Origin: JBMTVT01 sp049451635
Lineage (GTDB): Bacteria > Bacteroidota > Bacteroidia > Flavobacteriales > Flavobacteriaceae
NCBI GenBank assembly: GCA_049451635.1
Contig: JBMTVT010000050.1
Coordinates: 1 to 15,478 of the forward strand
Length of the DNA stretch: 15,478 nt
Reading direction: 5' to 3'
In this document: piece by piece, positions 1-7,098 of the stretch
Layout: each line of letters begins with the position of its first letter
Numbering within the stretch: the first letter of the stretch is position 1
The notes under the pieces: model-generated
Databases searched by the model: none
Seen by the model: the letters and a program-made list of their open reading frames with translations, nothing else
What the model was told of the DNA's origin: nothing
Made by a program: the position numbers and the translations under genes

Positions 1-8
1 TGAAGAAT

Positions 9-431
9 TTAATTTGTTATTTCAATTACATCTTTTTTAACAAAATTTACTGCTTCAAATAAAGACTTAAAATGCTTTATTTTCTTTTTGAAAAATAATT
101 TTTCAATAGCAGAATTTAATGTTCCTACTTCATTCCCTGATACAATACAATACAGTTTAAGAGAATAACTTTGTTTGAAAAACTTTAACCAATCGGCAGC
201 AACTACAGAATATGAATGTATTCTATTTGAAATATAAAAAATATCTTCACCATTAGAATTAAAGAATGAAGTAACATCATCAATTATTAATTTGGCATTT
301 TCCCAAGAAATAGTTTCCCCTTCATTTATTTCAGAAATAACAAATCCCTTGAAAACATAGACGCTTCCAAAAGAATAGTTGTATTTCTCAAGAACTTCAG
401 AATACAGATTTGTTTCTTTTACACTTTCCAC
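9..431 (-). CDS. Conserved-looking hypothetical protein, 140 aa
   Basis: I do not recognise this gene with confidence. The product is a soluble protein with no signal peptide or membrane segment. It has an alternating strand/helix look: a YVFKGFVIS strand near residues 25-33, an IFYISNR strand near 64-70, a LKLYCIV strand near 91-97, and a helix near the C-terminus with FESLF-like spacing. That pattern is compatible with a small alpha/beta fold such as the STAS/SpoIIAA-like families, but this is a guess from shape and not a motif match. The start is a GTG at 431. An in-frame TAG lies ten codons upstream and no in-frame ATG intervenes. An ATG two bases upstream is out of frame. A near match to the Bacteroidota -7 box (TATATTTC, minus strand, 464-471) lies upstream. 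It is downstream of the isomerase gene but separated from it by a hairpin terminator, so it is probably its own transcript. Confidence 0.7.
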   Translation of the reverse strand: MESVKETNLYSEVLEKYNYSFGSVYVFKGFVISEINEGETISWENAKLIIDDVTSFFNSNGEDIFYISNRIHSYSVVAADWLKFFKQSYSLKLYCIVSGNEVGTLNSAIEKLFFKKKIKHFKSLFEAVNFVKKDVIEITN

Positions 432-511
432 ATAGTAAAAGTATATTTCGGCAATCTAAACATGAAATATAATCGACAAACAAATTAAATATCTGCCATA
501 ACAATGAAAAT

Positions 512-543
512 AAAAAAGGCACCTACTAATAAGTGCCTTTTTT
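512..543 (-). terminator. Rho-independent terminator of the PPIase gene
   Basis: An 11-bp perfect stem: AAAAAAGGCAC at 512-522 pairs with GTGCCTTTTTT at 533-543, around a 10-base loop. On the minus strand it lies 19 bases past the PPIase stop codon and ends in a run of Ts. Because the stem has A-runs on one side and T-runs on the other, it could also work on the plus strand, but no plus-strand gene ends here. Confidence 0.88.
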
Positions 544-562
544 GATTCTTATTAAATAATTT

Positions 563-1495
563 TTATTTAACGTCCATTAATTCAACATCAAAAACCAAAG
601 TGGCATTTGGAGGAATAACCCCGCCAGCTCCTCTACTTCCGTATCCTAAATGACTAGGTATAACAAAGCGTGCCTTATCGCCTACGCTTAATAATTGTAT
701 GCCTTCGTCCCATCCTGAAATCACTTGTCCTCTTCCTAATGGAAAATCTATTGGTTGATTACGTTTGTAAGAGGAATCGAAAACGGTTCCATCAGATAAT
801 TGACCCTTATAATGTACAGAAACCGTTTTACCTTTTTCCGCTTTTGCACCATTACCTTTTTGAATTATTTGGTAACGCAAACCGCTATCTGTTTTTTCAA
901 ATCCAGCTGCAATCTTTTCTAAAGCTGCTTCTGCTGCCTTTTTTTCCTCAGCCAATCTTTTTTCTCTAGAGCCTTCAAAGGTTCTAAAAGCTTCAACGGC
1001 ATTAAAGGCTTCAGCCTCTGCACCAACACGAATAATTTCCAAAGTTTCAATTTTATCGCCTTGTTCAATAGCATCAACCACTTCTTGTCCGTATTCAACT
1101 TTTCCAAAAACGGTATGGTTGTTATCCAACCAAGGTGTTTCAACATGTGTTATGAAAAATTGACTACCGTTAGTTCCTGGGCCAGCATTGGCCATAGATA
1201 AAATTCCGGGGCCATCGTGTTTTAAATCTGGATGAAATTCATCATCAAATTGATAACCAGGGTTACCAGAACCTGTTCCTTGAGGGCATCCCCCCTGAAT
1301 CATAAAATCTGGAATCACTCTATGAAACTTTAAGCCATCGTAATATGGTGTTCCTTGAGGCTTTATTTTGTTTTCTAGATTTCCTTCAGCTAAAGCTACA
1401 AAATTCCCTACTGTTCCTGGGGTTTTTTTATATTCTAAGGCTATAAGAATCTCTCCTTTTGTTGTATTAAATTTTGCGTATAAACCTTCTTGCAT
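563..1495 (-). CDS. Cyclophilin-FKBP fusion peptidyl-prolyl cis-trans isomerase
   Basis: A 310-aa protein that joins two unrelated prolyl isomerase folds. Residues 5-157 are a cyclophilin: the catalytic FHRVIPDFMIQGG segment (Arg59, Gln67), NGSQFFIT at 109-116, and Trp122 at the position usually linked to cyclosporin sensitivity. Residues 160-200 form a charged, Ala/Glu/Lys-rich linker likely to be helical. Residues 203-310 are an FKBP: VHYKGQLSDGTVFDSS, GQVISGWDEGIQLL, and the C-terminal VIPPNATLVFDVEL strand. Both catalytic halves look intact. There is no signal peptide or lipobox, so the protein is predicted cytoplasmic, where it would speed prolyl isomerisation during folding. The ATG at 1495 is preceded by a good TAnnTTTG box and the gene ends at a hairpin terminator, so it looks like a single-gene transcript. 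The two-domain call is secure; the physiological substrates are unknown. Confidence 0.95.
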   Translation of the reverse strand: MQEGLYAKFNTTKGEILIALEYKKTPGTVGNFVALAEGNLENKIKPQGTPYYDGLKFHRVIPDFMIQGGCPQGTGSGNPGYQFDDEFHPDLKHDGPGILSMANAGPGTNGSQFFITHVETPWLDNNHTVFGKVEYGQEVVDAIEQGDKIETLEIIRVGAEAEAFNAVEAFRTFEGSREKRLAEEKKAAEAALEKIAAGFEKTDSGLRYQIIQKGNGAKAEKGKTVSVHYKGQLSDGTVFDSSYKRNQPIDFPLGRGQVISGWDEGIQLLSVGDKARFVIPSHLGYGSRGAGGVIPPNATLVFDVELMDVK

Positions 1496-1517
1496 TGTTC
1501 TAAATTTTAAGAATGTG

Positions 1518-1548
1518 CAAAGATAGTAAATGAAGCTAGAAGACCGAA
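1518..1548 (-). promoter_or_regulatory. Bacteroidota-type promoter for the PPIase gene
   Basis: On the minus strand TATCTTTG (1518-1525) matches the Bacteroidota -7 consensus TAnnTTTG exactly. A TTCG (1545-1548), one base from the -33 TTTG, lies 19 bases upstream. The start codon at 1495 is 22 bases downstream of the box, giving a short leader. The pattern is read from sequence; activity is inferred. Confidence 0.6.
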
Positions 1549-1563
1549 GCTTGTTGCTAGAAG
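1535..1563. repeat. Short direct repeat GCTAGAAG x2 in the recQ-PPIase gap
   Basis: GCTAGAAG occurs at 1535-1542 and again at 1556-1563. An AAGCT/AGCTT inverted pair also sits here (1533-1537 and 1548-1552). The stretch lies just downstream of recQ transcription and overlaps the -33 area of the PPIase promoter. Its role is unknown; it could be a degenerate intergenic repeat or a weak recQ terminator. Confidence 0.4.
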
Positions 1564-1575
1564 TTTTGAGAAAAA

Positions 1576-3780
1576 TTAATTTGCCACCTCGCTAATAAAT
1601 TTAATTCGGTACAAACGAAGTTCTTCATCGTCATAATCGCCATCAAACTCATCAATTGCAGCTGATATATTGTCGGTTTCAGATTGCATGAAATAATCAT
1701 GGATTTCCTCTTGCTGGTCTTCGTCTAAAATTTCATCAATCCAGTAATCAATATTAAGTTTAGTTCCAGAATATACGATTGCTTCCATTTCTTTGATAAA
1801 CTCTTCCATAGTCATTCCTTTTGAGGAAGCAATGTCATCTAATGGCAATTTTCTATCTATATTTTGAATGATATAGAGTTTATTTGCAGAATTGGTTCCT
1901 GTAGATTTTACCACTAAATCATCTGGTCTTATAATATCATTCTCCTCAACATAGTTTGCAATTAATGTGACAAAATCTTTTCCATATTTTTTAGCTTTAC
2001 CATCACCAACACCATGCACATTAGCTAATTCACTTAAAGTAATTGGATACTTTAAAGCCATATCCTCAAGAGAGGGGTCTTGAAATATAACAAATGGTGG
2101 CACATCTAATTTTTTGGAGTTCCTTTTACGCAAATCTTTTAGCATACCCATTAAAACTTCATCAGCAACACCACCACCACCTTTAGCAGCAGTTACCACA
2201 TTACTTTCATCTTGCTCGCTATCAAAAACATGGTCTTCAGTCATCATAAACGAAACTGGATTTTTTATAAAATCTTTACCTTCGCTAGACAGCTTGATAA
2301 TACCATAGGTTTCGATATCTTTTTTTAGATAGCTAGCCACTAAAGCTTGCCTTAACAGGGCCATCCAATATTTTTTATCTTTATCTTTTCCTTTTCCGAA
2401 GAAAGGTTGTTCGTTTGTTTTATGGGAATTTATTAACGCATTTTCTTTTCCAACAATAACATTAACCAAATCTTTTGATTTGTATTTTTCGTTCGATTTT
2501 TCAATGGTTTCCAATAAAACAATAAGATCATCTTGGGCTTCATGTTTCTTTTTGGGATGTCTTACATTATCATCCATATCTCCACCTTTGCCTGTTTCAT
2601 TATCAAACTCTTCACCAAAGTAGTGCAAAATAAATTTTCTTCTGGATATAGATGTTTCAGCAAAAGCAACCATTTCCTGTAATAATGCATGGCCTATTTC
2701 TTGCTCTGCCACAGGCTTACCTGACATGAACTTTTCTAACTTTTCTATGTCTTTGTACGAGTAAAAAGCCAAACAATGTCCCTCGCCACCATCGCGTCCT
2801 GCCCTACCGGTTTCTTGGTAATAACTTTCAATGCTTTTTGGAATATCATGGTGAATTACAAAACGCACATCTGGTTTATCTATTCCCATACCAAAAGCTA
2901 TGGTTGCCACTACAACATCAACATCCTCCATGAGGAACTTATCTTGGTGGCTTGTTCGGGATTTTGCGTCCAATCCGGCATGATAAGGTACCGCCTTAAT
3001 ACCATTTACTTGTAGTACTTGAGCCAATTCTTCAACTCGTTTACGGCTTAAACAATAAACTATGCCTGACTTACCTTCATTTTGTTTGATAAACCGAATG
3101 ATATCTGCATCAACATTTTTTGTTTTTGGGCGTACTTCATAATACAGATTAGGCCTGTTAAATGAGGCCTTAAATGTTTTTGCCCCAGTTATGCCTAAAT
3201 TTTTTATAATGTCTTCTTGAACTTTTGGCGTAGCCGTAGCCGTTAACCCTATAATGGGGATATCATCTCCTATGCGCTTAATTATATGCCTTAAGTTTCT
3301 GTATTCTGGCCTAAAATCATGCCCCCACTCACTTATACAATGAGCCTCATCAATAGCCATAAAAGAGATTTTTACAGACCTTAAAAAATCTACATTTTCT
3401 TCTTTAGTTAAAGATTCTGGTGCCACATAAAGCAGCTTTGTAATACCATTTACAATATCCTCTTTAACGCGCTTAATTTCCGTTTTATTTAATGAAGAAT
3501 TAAGTACATGTGCTACTCCATCTTCTTTAGAAACGCCCCTAATGGCATCAACTTGGTTTTTCATTAAAGCTATTAATGGTGAAACCACAATAGCTGTTCC
3601 CTCTTGCATTAACGCTGGCAATTGATAACAGAGCGATTTTCCACCTCCTGTTGGCATAATTACAAACGTATGATTTCCTGATAAAATGCTTTCTACAACG
3701 TCTTCCTGAAGCCCTTTGAATTTATTAAATCCAAAATATTTCTTTAACGCAGCATGTAAGTCACTTTTGGCTATTAACAT
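1576..3780 (-). CDS. recQ: ATP-dependent DNA helicase RecQ
   Basis: A 734-aa superfamily 2 helicase that unwinds DNA 3' to 5' in recombination and repair. Motifs in order: MPTGGGKS (Walker A, Lys48), DEAH at 144-147 followed by the RecQ-specific aromatic loop CISEWGHDFRP, GLTATATP at 178-185, and QETGRAGRD at 322-330. A winged-helix (RQC-like) region follows, then an HRDC domain at about 542-615 (LDVPPFVIFQDPSLEDMA; ELANVHGVGDGKAKKYG). The last ~115 residues are an acidic extension with a possible helix-turn-helix around 645-685. Oddly, the segment that normally carries the four zinc-binding cysteines (after SRRKFILHYFGE, residues 379-390) contains none; the usual first Cys is Ser and the rest is Asp/Gly/Lys-rich. 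The gene runs opposite to kdsD from a shared gap. The ATG start at 3780 fits the normal RecQ N-terminus. Confidence 0.97.
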   Translation of the reverse strand: MLIAKSDLHAALKKYFGFNKFKGLQEDVVESILSGNHTFVIMPTGGGKSLCYQLPALMQEGTAIVVSPLIALMKNQVDAIRGVSKEDGVAHVLNSSLNKTEIKRVKEDIVNGITKLLYVAPESLTKEENVDFLRSVKISFMAIDEAHCISEWGHDFRPEYRNLRHIIKRIGDDIPIIGLTATATPKVQEDIIKNLGITGAKTFKASFNRPNLYYEVRPKTKNVDADIIRFIKQNEGKSGIVYCLSRKRVEELAQVLQVNGIKAVPYHAGLDAKSRTSHQDKFLMEDVDVVVATIAFGMGIDKPDVRFVIHHDIPKSIESYYQETGRAGRDGGEGHCLAFYSYKDIEKLEKFMSGKPVAEQEIGHALLQEMVAFAETSISRRKFILHYFGEEFDNETGKGGDMDDNVRHPKKKHEAQDDLIVLLETIEKSNEKYKSKDLVNVIVGKENALINSHKTNEQPFFGKGKDKDKKYWMALLRQALVASYLKKDIETYGIIKLSSEGKDFIKNPVSFMMTEDHVFDSEQDESNVVTAAKGGGGVADEVLMGMLKDLRKRNSKKLDVPPFVIFQDPSLEDMALKYPITLSELANVHGVGDGKAKKYGKDFVTLIANYVEENDIIRPDDLVVKSTGTNSANKLYIIQNIDRKLPLDDIASSKGMTMEEFIKEMEAIVYSGTKLNIDYWIDEILDEDQQEEIHDYFMQSETDNISAAIDEFDGDYDDEELRLYRIKFISEVAN

Positions 3781-3857
3781 GAATTATTTAAAAATTAATT
3801 TACTTATTTGAAACTCAAAATAACATCAAAAAAAATTATGCTTAATTTAATAATGTA

Positions 3858-3892
3858 TTTGAAGAACCCTCATATTTTTTTCGTTAGTTTTG
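3858..3892 (+). promoter_or_regulatory. Likely promoter of the kdsD-tatC-lptB operon
   Basis: TAGTTTTG at 3885-3892 matches the -7 consensus TAnnTTTG, and TTTG at 3858-3861 could serve as the -33 element, with 23 bases between them (slightly long). It would give a leader of roughly 85 bases before the TTG start of kdsD. The rest of the 3781-3982 gap is AT-rich and shows no other clear signal; I see only weak candidates for a recQ promoter on the other strand. Confidence 0.45.
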
Positions 3893-3982
3893 TAACGTAA
3901 GTCCAAATTACAATAAAATTCAAATTTGAATATCATTAAAGATAACAAAATCTTTAAAAAATCAACTAAAAAATAATAAATT

Positions 3983-4948
3983 TTGAAAGACAAAAATTCT
4001 ATTATTGATATAGCTAAACAAACCATTGAAATTGAAAGTAAAGCCATTTTAAATCTGTCTAGCCTTGTGAATGATGATTTTGCCGAAGCAGTTCAACTCA
4101 TATATAATTCAAAAGGGCGCGTTATAATAACCGGTATTGGAAAAAGCGCTATCATAGCCAATAAAATTGTTGCCACTTTAAACTCAACTGGCACCCCAGC
4201 TATCTTTATGCATGCAGCTGATGCCATACATGGCGACTTGGGCCTTATACTAAAAGATGATGTGGTAATTTGTTTATCAAAAAGTGGTAATACTCCAGAA
4301 ATAAAAGTATTGGTTCCACTAATAAAAAGTGGCAAAAATAAAATAATAGCTATAACTAGCAACAAAGATTCTTTCTTAGGGCAACATGCCAATTATATTT
4401 TAAATGCTTTTGTTGAAAAAGAAGCCTGCCCCAACAACCTTGCGCCTACAACTAGCACAACAGCACAATTGGTGATTGGCGATGCATTAGCCATTTGTTT
4501 GTTGGAATTAAGAGGTTTTTCAAGTAATGATTTTGCAAAATACCATCCTGGTGGTGCCTTAGGTAAAAAATTGTATTTACGGGTTCAAGATATTTCTTCG
4601 GTAAATTTAAAACCAAAAGTTAATGCTGATACCAGTATAAAAAATGTGATTTTTGAAATTACTGAAAAAATGCTTGGAGTTACTGCTGTTGTTGAAAATG
4701 ATAAAATTATTGGCATCATAACCGATGGTGATTTACGTAGAATGCTAACTAAAGTTGATGATTTTTCAAATTTAACAGCAAAAAATATTATGGGTATAAA
4801 CCCAAAACGTATAGATGCCAATGCTATGGCTATTGACGCCCTTGAGTTGATGGAAGCAAACGATATATCGCAATTGTTGGTTGAGGAAGATGGCAATTAC
4901 GCAGGTGTGGTACATTTACACGACTTAATAAAAGAAGGCATTATATAA
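3983..4948 (+). CDS. kdsD: Arabinose-5-phosphate isomerase (KpsF/GutQ/KdsD family)
   Basis: A 321-aa sugar-phosphate isomerase expected to convert ribulose 5-phosphate to arabinose 5-phosphate, the first step of Kdo synthesis for LPS. Residues 35-185 are a SIS domain: GIGKSAIIANK (Lys54), the HAADAIHGDLG segment (His83), SKSGNTPE at 99-106, APTTSTT at 154-160, and FAKYHPGGALGKKL (His188). Two CBS repeats fill residues 205-321, with ITDGDLRRML at 246-255. Length and order are those of the full family. The start is a TTG with no better in-frame start; N-terminal residues KDKNSIIDIAKQTIEIES align with what the family normally shows. The gene's stop overlaps the tatC start (TAATG). LptB three genes downstream recalls the E. 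coli arrangement, where kdsD is near lptB. Substrate specificity is inferred from the family and from the presence of LPS export genes. Confidence 0.93.
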   Translation: MKDKNSIIDIAKQTIEIESKAILNLSSLVNDDFAEAVQLIYNSKGRVIITGIGKSAIIANKIVATLNSTGTPAIFMHAADAIHGDLGLILKDDVVICLSKSGNTPEIKVLVPLIKSGKNKIIAITSNKDSFLGQHANYILNAFVEKEACPNNLAPTTSTTAQLVIGDALAICLLELRGFSSNDFAKYHPGGALGKKLYLRVQDISSVNLKPKVNADTSIKNVIFEITEKMLGVTAVVENDKIIGIITDGDLRRMLTKVDDFSNLTAKNIMGINPKRIDANAMAIDALELMEANDISQLLVEEDGNYAGVVHLHDLIKEGII

Positions 4949-5781
4949 TGGCTAAGAAAGATATTAATGAGATGTCTTTTCTAGACCATCTTGAAGATTT
5001 ACGTTGGCATTTAATTAGAATAGTTATAGCAGTTGTTTTAGTTGCTACAATCGCCTTTATTTTCAGTCACATCATTTTTGAAGACATCATTTTTGCGCCT
5101 TTGCACATGAGTTTTCCAACCTATCATTTTTTATGTGAAGCTGCCAATTATTTAGGAGTTAACACCACATTTTGCGCTAAGGAAATGCCCATGATTATAC
5201 AAAACCGAACTATGGCAGGACAATTTTCTGCCGATATTTGGATGTCTATTCTGGCAGGTTTTATCATTTCTTTCCCTTACGTTATTTATCAGTTATGGAA
5301 ATTCATAAGCCCAGGCTTACATGAAAATGAACGTAAACATTCGCGCGGTTTCATAATTATATCATCATTATTATTCTTCATTGGCGTGTTGTTTGGGTAT
5401 TACATTGTAACGCCATTATCACTAAATTTTTTAGCAAATTATAGTATTTCAGAAATCGTTGACAATCAAATTGACATCAGTTCCTATATAGCATTGGTGC
5501 GTTCATCGGCATTGGCATCTGGGTTAATTTTTGAACTGCCTATCATCATCTATTTCCTAACTAAAATAGGATTGGTAACACCTGAGGTTCTCAAAAAATA
5601 CAGAAAATATGCTTTGGTAATTGTGTTAATTCTTTCAGCAATTATTACACCTCCAGATATAGCGAGTCAAGTAATTGTTGCCATCCCTATTTTAATATTA
5701 TACCAAGTAAGTATCTATATATCTAAAATAGTTGTTAGAAATCAAAAACGAAAAGAGAAAAAATATGTCAAACCTAGTTAA
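4948..5781 (+). CDS. tatC: Sec-independent (twin-arginine) protein translocase subunit TatC
   Basis: A 277-aa inner-membrane protein with six predicted membrane segments (about 22-45, 96-117, 133-155, 186-207, 221-236, 240-260). It recognises twin-arginine signal peptides and exports folded proteins. Family motifs are present: FLDHLEDLRWHLIR at the N-terminus (Glu16), FISPGLHENERK at 119-130 (Glu128), LFFIGVLFGYYIVTPL, and ITPPDIASQ at 233-241. The first periplasmic loop is longer than in E. coli TatC and carries two cysteines (Cys63 and Cys76) that could form a disulfide. The ATG overlaps the kdsD stop, and the gene's end overlaps the next gene by 17 bases, so translation is likely coupled. 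No tatA or tatB is present in the window. Confidence 0.97.
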   Translation: MAKKDINEMSFLDHLEDLRWHLIRIVIAVVLVATIAFIFSHIIFEDIIFAPLHMSFPTYHFLCEAANYLGVNTTFCAKEMPMIIQNRTMAGQFSADIWMSILAGFIISFPYVIYQLWKFISPGLHENERKHSRGFIIISSLLFFIGVLFGYYIVTPLSLNFLANYSISEIVDNQIDISSYIALVRSSALASGLIFELPIIIYFLTKIGLVTPEVLKKYRKYALVIVLILSAIITPPDIASQVIVAIPILILYQVSIYISKIVVRNQKRKEKKYVKPS

Positions 5782-6112
5782 AGAATTTGATGATTATCGC
5801 GCTAAAATGAACGATAAAATTTTGGGTGATAACAATAAAATTATCAAGCGTATTTTTAATTTAGATACCAATGCGTATACAGATGGTGCCCTTGATTTAA
5901 AAACAAAAGAGCTATTGGGCTTGGTGGCATCGGCTGTTTTAAGATGCGACGATTGTATTAAATATCATTTGGAAACAAGCTACAAATTAGGTTTAAAAAA
6001 AGAAGAAGTTGTTGAAGCATTAAGTATTGCTACTTTGGTTGGCGGTACCATAGTTATCCCTCATTTGCGTCGTGCCTACGAATTTTGGGATGCTTTGGAA
6101 GCCAATAAATAA
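5765..6112 (+). CDS. Carboxymuconolactone decarboxylase-family (AhpD-like) protein
   Basis: A 115-aa all-helical protein of the carboxymuconolactone decarboxylase family. It carries the redox signature of the AhpD branch: Glu49, then CDDCIKYH with Cys61, Cys64 and His68, the Glu lying 12 residues before the first Cys as in AhpD. This suggests a peroxidase or disulfide-reductase activity rather than true decarboxylation, but the partner is unknown. I chose the ATG at 5765; a reading from a TTG at 5732 would add 11 residues that simply overlap the basic tail of TatC. An A/G-rich stretch lies just before the ATG. It sits inside the kdsD-tatC-lptB operon, overlapping tatC by 17 bases. The C-terminal GGTIVIPHLRRAYEFWD is typical of small members of the family. 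Confidence 0.9.
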   Translation: MSNLVKEFDDYRAKMNDKILGDNNKIIKRIFNLDTNAYTDGALDLKTKELLGLVASAVLRCDDCIKYHLETSYKLGLKKEEVVEALSIATLVGGTIVIPHLRRAYEFWDALEANK

Positions 6113-6135
6113 ATAAAATTCACGTTATTGCAAAT

Positions 6136-6876
6136 ATGATTTTAAGAGCCGAAAATTTAATGAAGTCCTACAGCGGACGAAAAGTAGTAAAAGATGTTTC
6201 CCTTGAAGTAAACCAAGGTGAAATTGTTGGATTATTAGGTCCTAATGGTGCTGGTAAAACGACTTCTTTTTACATGATTGTTGGCTTAATTAAACCCAAC
6301 GGTGGCCATATTTATTTAGAAAATACCGAAATAACCAAATACCCTATGTACAAACGTGCCCAAAACGGTATCGGGTATTTAGCGCAAGAGGCTTCCGTAT
6401 TTAGAAAACTGAGTATTGAAGATAATATTTTAAGTGTGTTGCAGCTTACTAAGCTCAGCAAAAAAGAACAATACCATAAAATGGAATCGCTTATTGAGGA
6501 ATTTGGTTTAAATCATATTCGCAAAAATCGTGGTGATTTATTATCCGGTGGAGAACGCCGACGTACAGAAATAGCTCGTGCCTTGGCTACCGACCCTAAT
6601 TTTATTTTACTTGATGAGCCTTTTGCTGGTGTAGATCCAGTTGCGGTAGAAGATATTCAGCGCATTGTAGCACAACTTACCAAGAAAAATATAGGTATTC
6701 TTATTACCGACCACAACGTTCAGGAAACCCTAGCCATTACTGATAGAACCTATTTGATGTTTGAAGGCAGTATTCTTAAAGCTGGTGATCCTGAAGAATT
6801 AGCAAATGATGAGATGGTACGTAAAGTCTATTTAGGACAAAACTTTGAGCTTCGTAAAAAGAAAATTAGGGATTAA
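6136..6876 (+). CDS. lptB: LPS export ABC transporter ATP-binding protein LptB
   Basis: A 246-aa ATPase that drives extraction of LPS from the inner membrane with LptF/LptG. Motifs: Walker A GPNGAGKTT (35-43), Q-loop YLAQEASVFRKL (Gln84), signature LSGGERRRTEIARAL (136-150), Walker B FILLDEPFAGVDP (Asp160, Glu161), and H-loop ITDHN (His193). The YLAQEASVFRKLS and DEPFAGVDPVAVEDIQ segments are hallmarks of LptB within the ABC family. Length matches the ~240-aa norm. It starts 23 bases after the preceding gene, at the end of an operon that begins with kdsD, so precursor supply and export are co-transcribed. The membrane partners lptF/G and the bridge proteins lptA/C are not in this window. Confidence 0.96.
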   Translation: MILRAENLMKSYSGRKVVKDVSLEVNQGEIVGLLGPNGAGKTTSFYMIVGLIKPNGGHIYLENTEITKYPMYKRAQNGIGYLAQEASVFRKLSIEDNILSVLQLTKLSKKEQYHKMESLIEEFGLNHIRKNRGDLLSGGERRRTEIARALATDPNFILLDEPFAGVDPVAVEDIQRIVAQLTKKNIGILITDHNVQETLAITDRTYLMFEGSILKAGDPEELANDEMVRKVYLGQNFELRKKKIRD

Positions 6877-6898
6877 AAGCCTAAGGCTTATTTTTATT
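6877..6898 (+). terminator. Weak hairpin terminator after lptB
   Basis: AAGCC (6877-6881) pairs with GGCTT (6885-6889) around a TAA loop and is followed by a T-rich tract. It begins directly after the lptB stop codon. The stem is only 5 bp, so the call is tentative. Confidence 0.45.
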
Positions 6899-6968
6899 GT
6901 CTTTAAAATGTTAACAATTATTTATCTCTTAAAATCCAATAATAATCTTATTGCATAATATTTACATA

Positions 6969-7091
6969 ATGGATTTTTGGGCTTTTATAGGAATTCTTTC
7001 TTCAATACTTGGAATAGTGTCATTTTTAAAAAATGATATTTCATTACCCAAAATAAAAAAAATAAAACTCAATTCGAATGATAAAAACTAG
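6969..7091 (+). CDS. Possible 40-aa single-pass membrane peptide
   Basis: An ATG-started 40-codon frame ending in TAG. The predicted peptide has a short hydrophobic helix (FWAFIGILSSILGIVSFL, residues 3-20) followed by a polar, strongly basic tail (KIKKIKLNSNDKN). That layout is what a small inner-membrane protein looks like. It fills an otherwise empty 222-bp gap and converges on terC, whose stop is 7 bases away. I recognise no family. There is no clear -7 box just upstream, so it might be read through from lptB or be a chance frame. It is too short for sequence alone to settle. Confidence 0.35.
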   Translation: MDFWAFIGILSSILGIVSFLKNDISLPKIKKIKLNSNDKN

Positions 7092-7098
7092 TTAATTC

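Noticed and set aside
670..1146. Open frames on both strands inside the PPIase gene
   Set aside because: They are shadows of a gene with complete catalytic motifs.
3847..4047. 66-codon minus-strand frame opposite the kdsD start
   Set aside because: It overlaps the coding start of kdsD, has no family resemblance and crosses the likely operon promoter.
5732..5764. Longer start for the AhpD-like gene at a TTG
   Set aside because: The added residues only mirror the basic end of TatC; the ATG at 5765 fits the family length.
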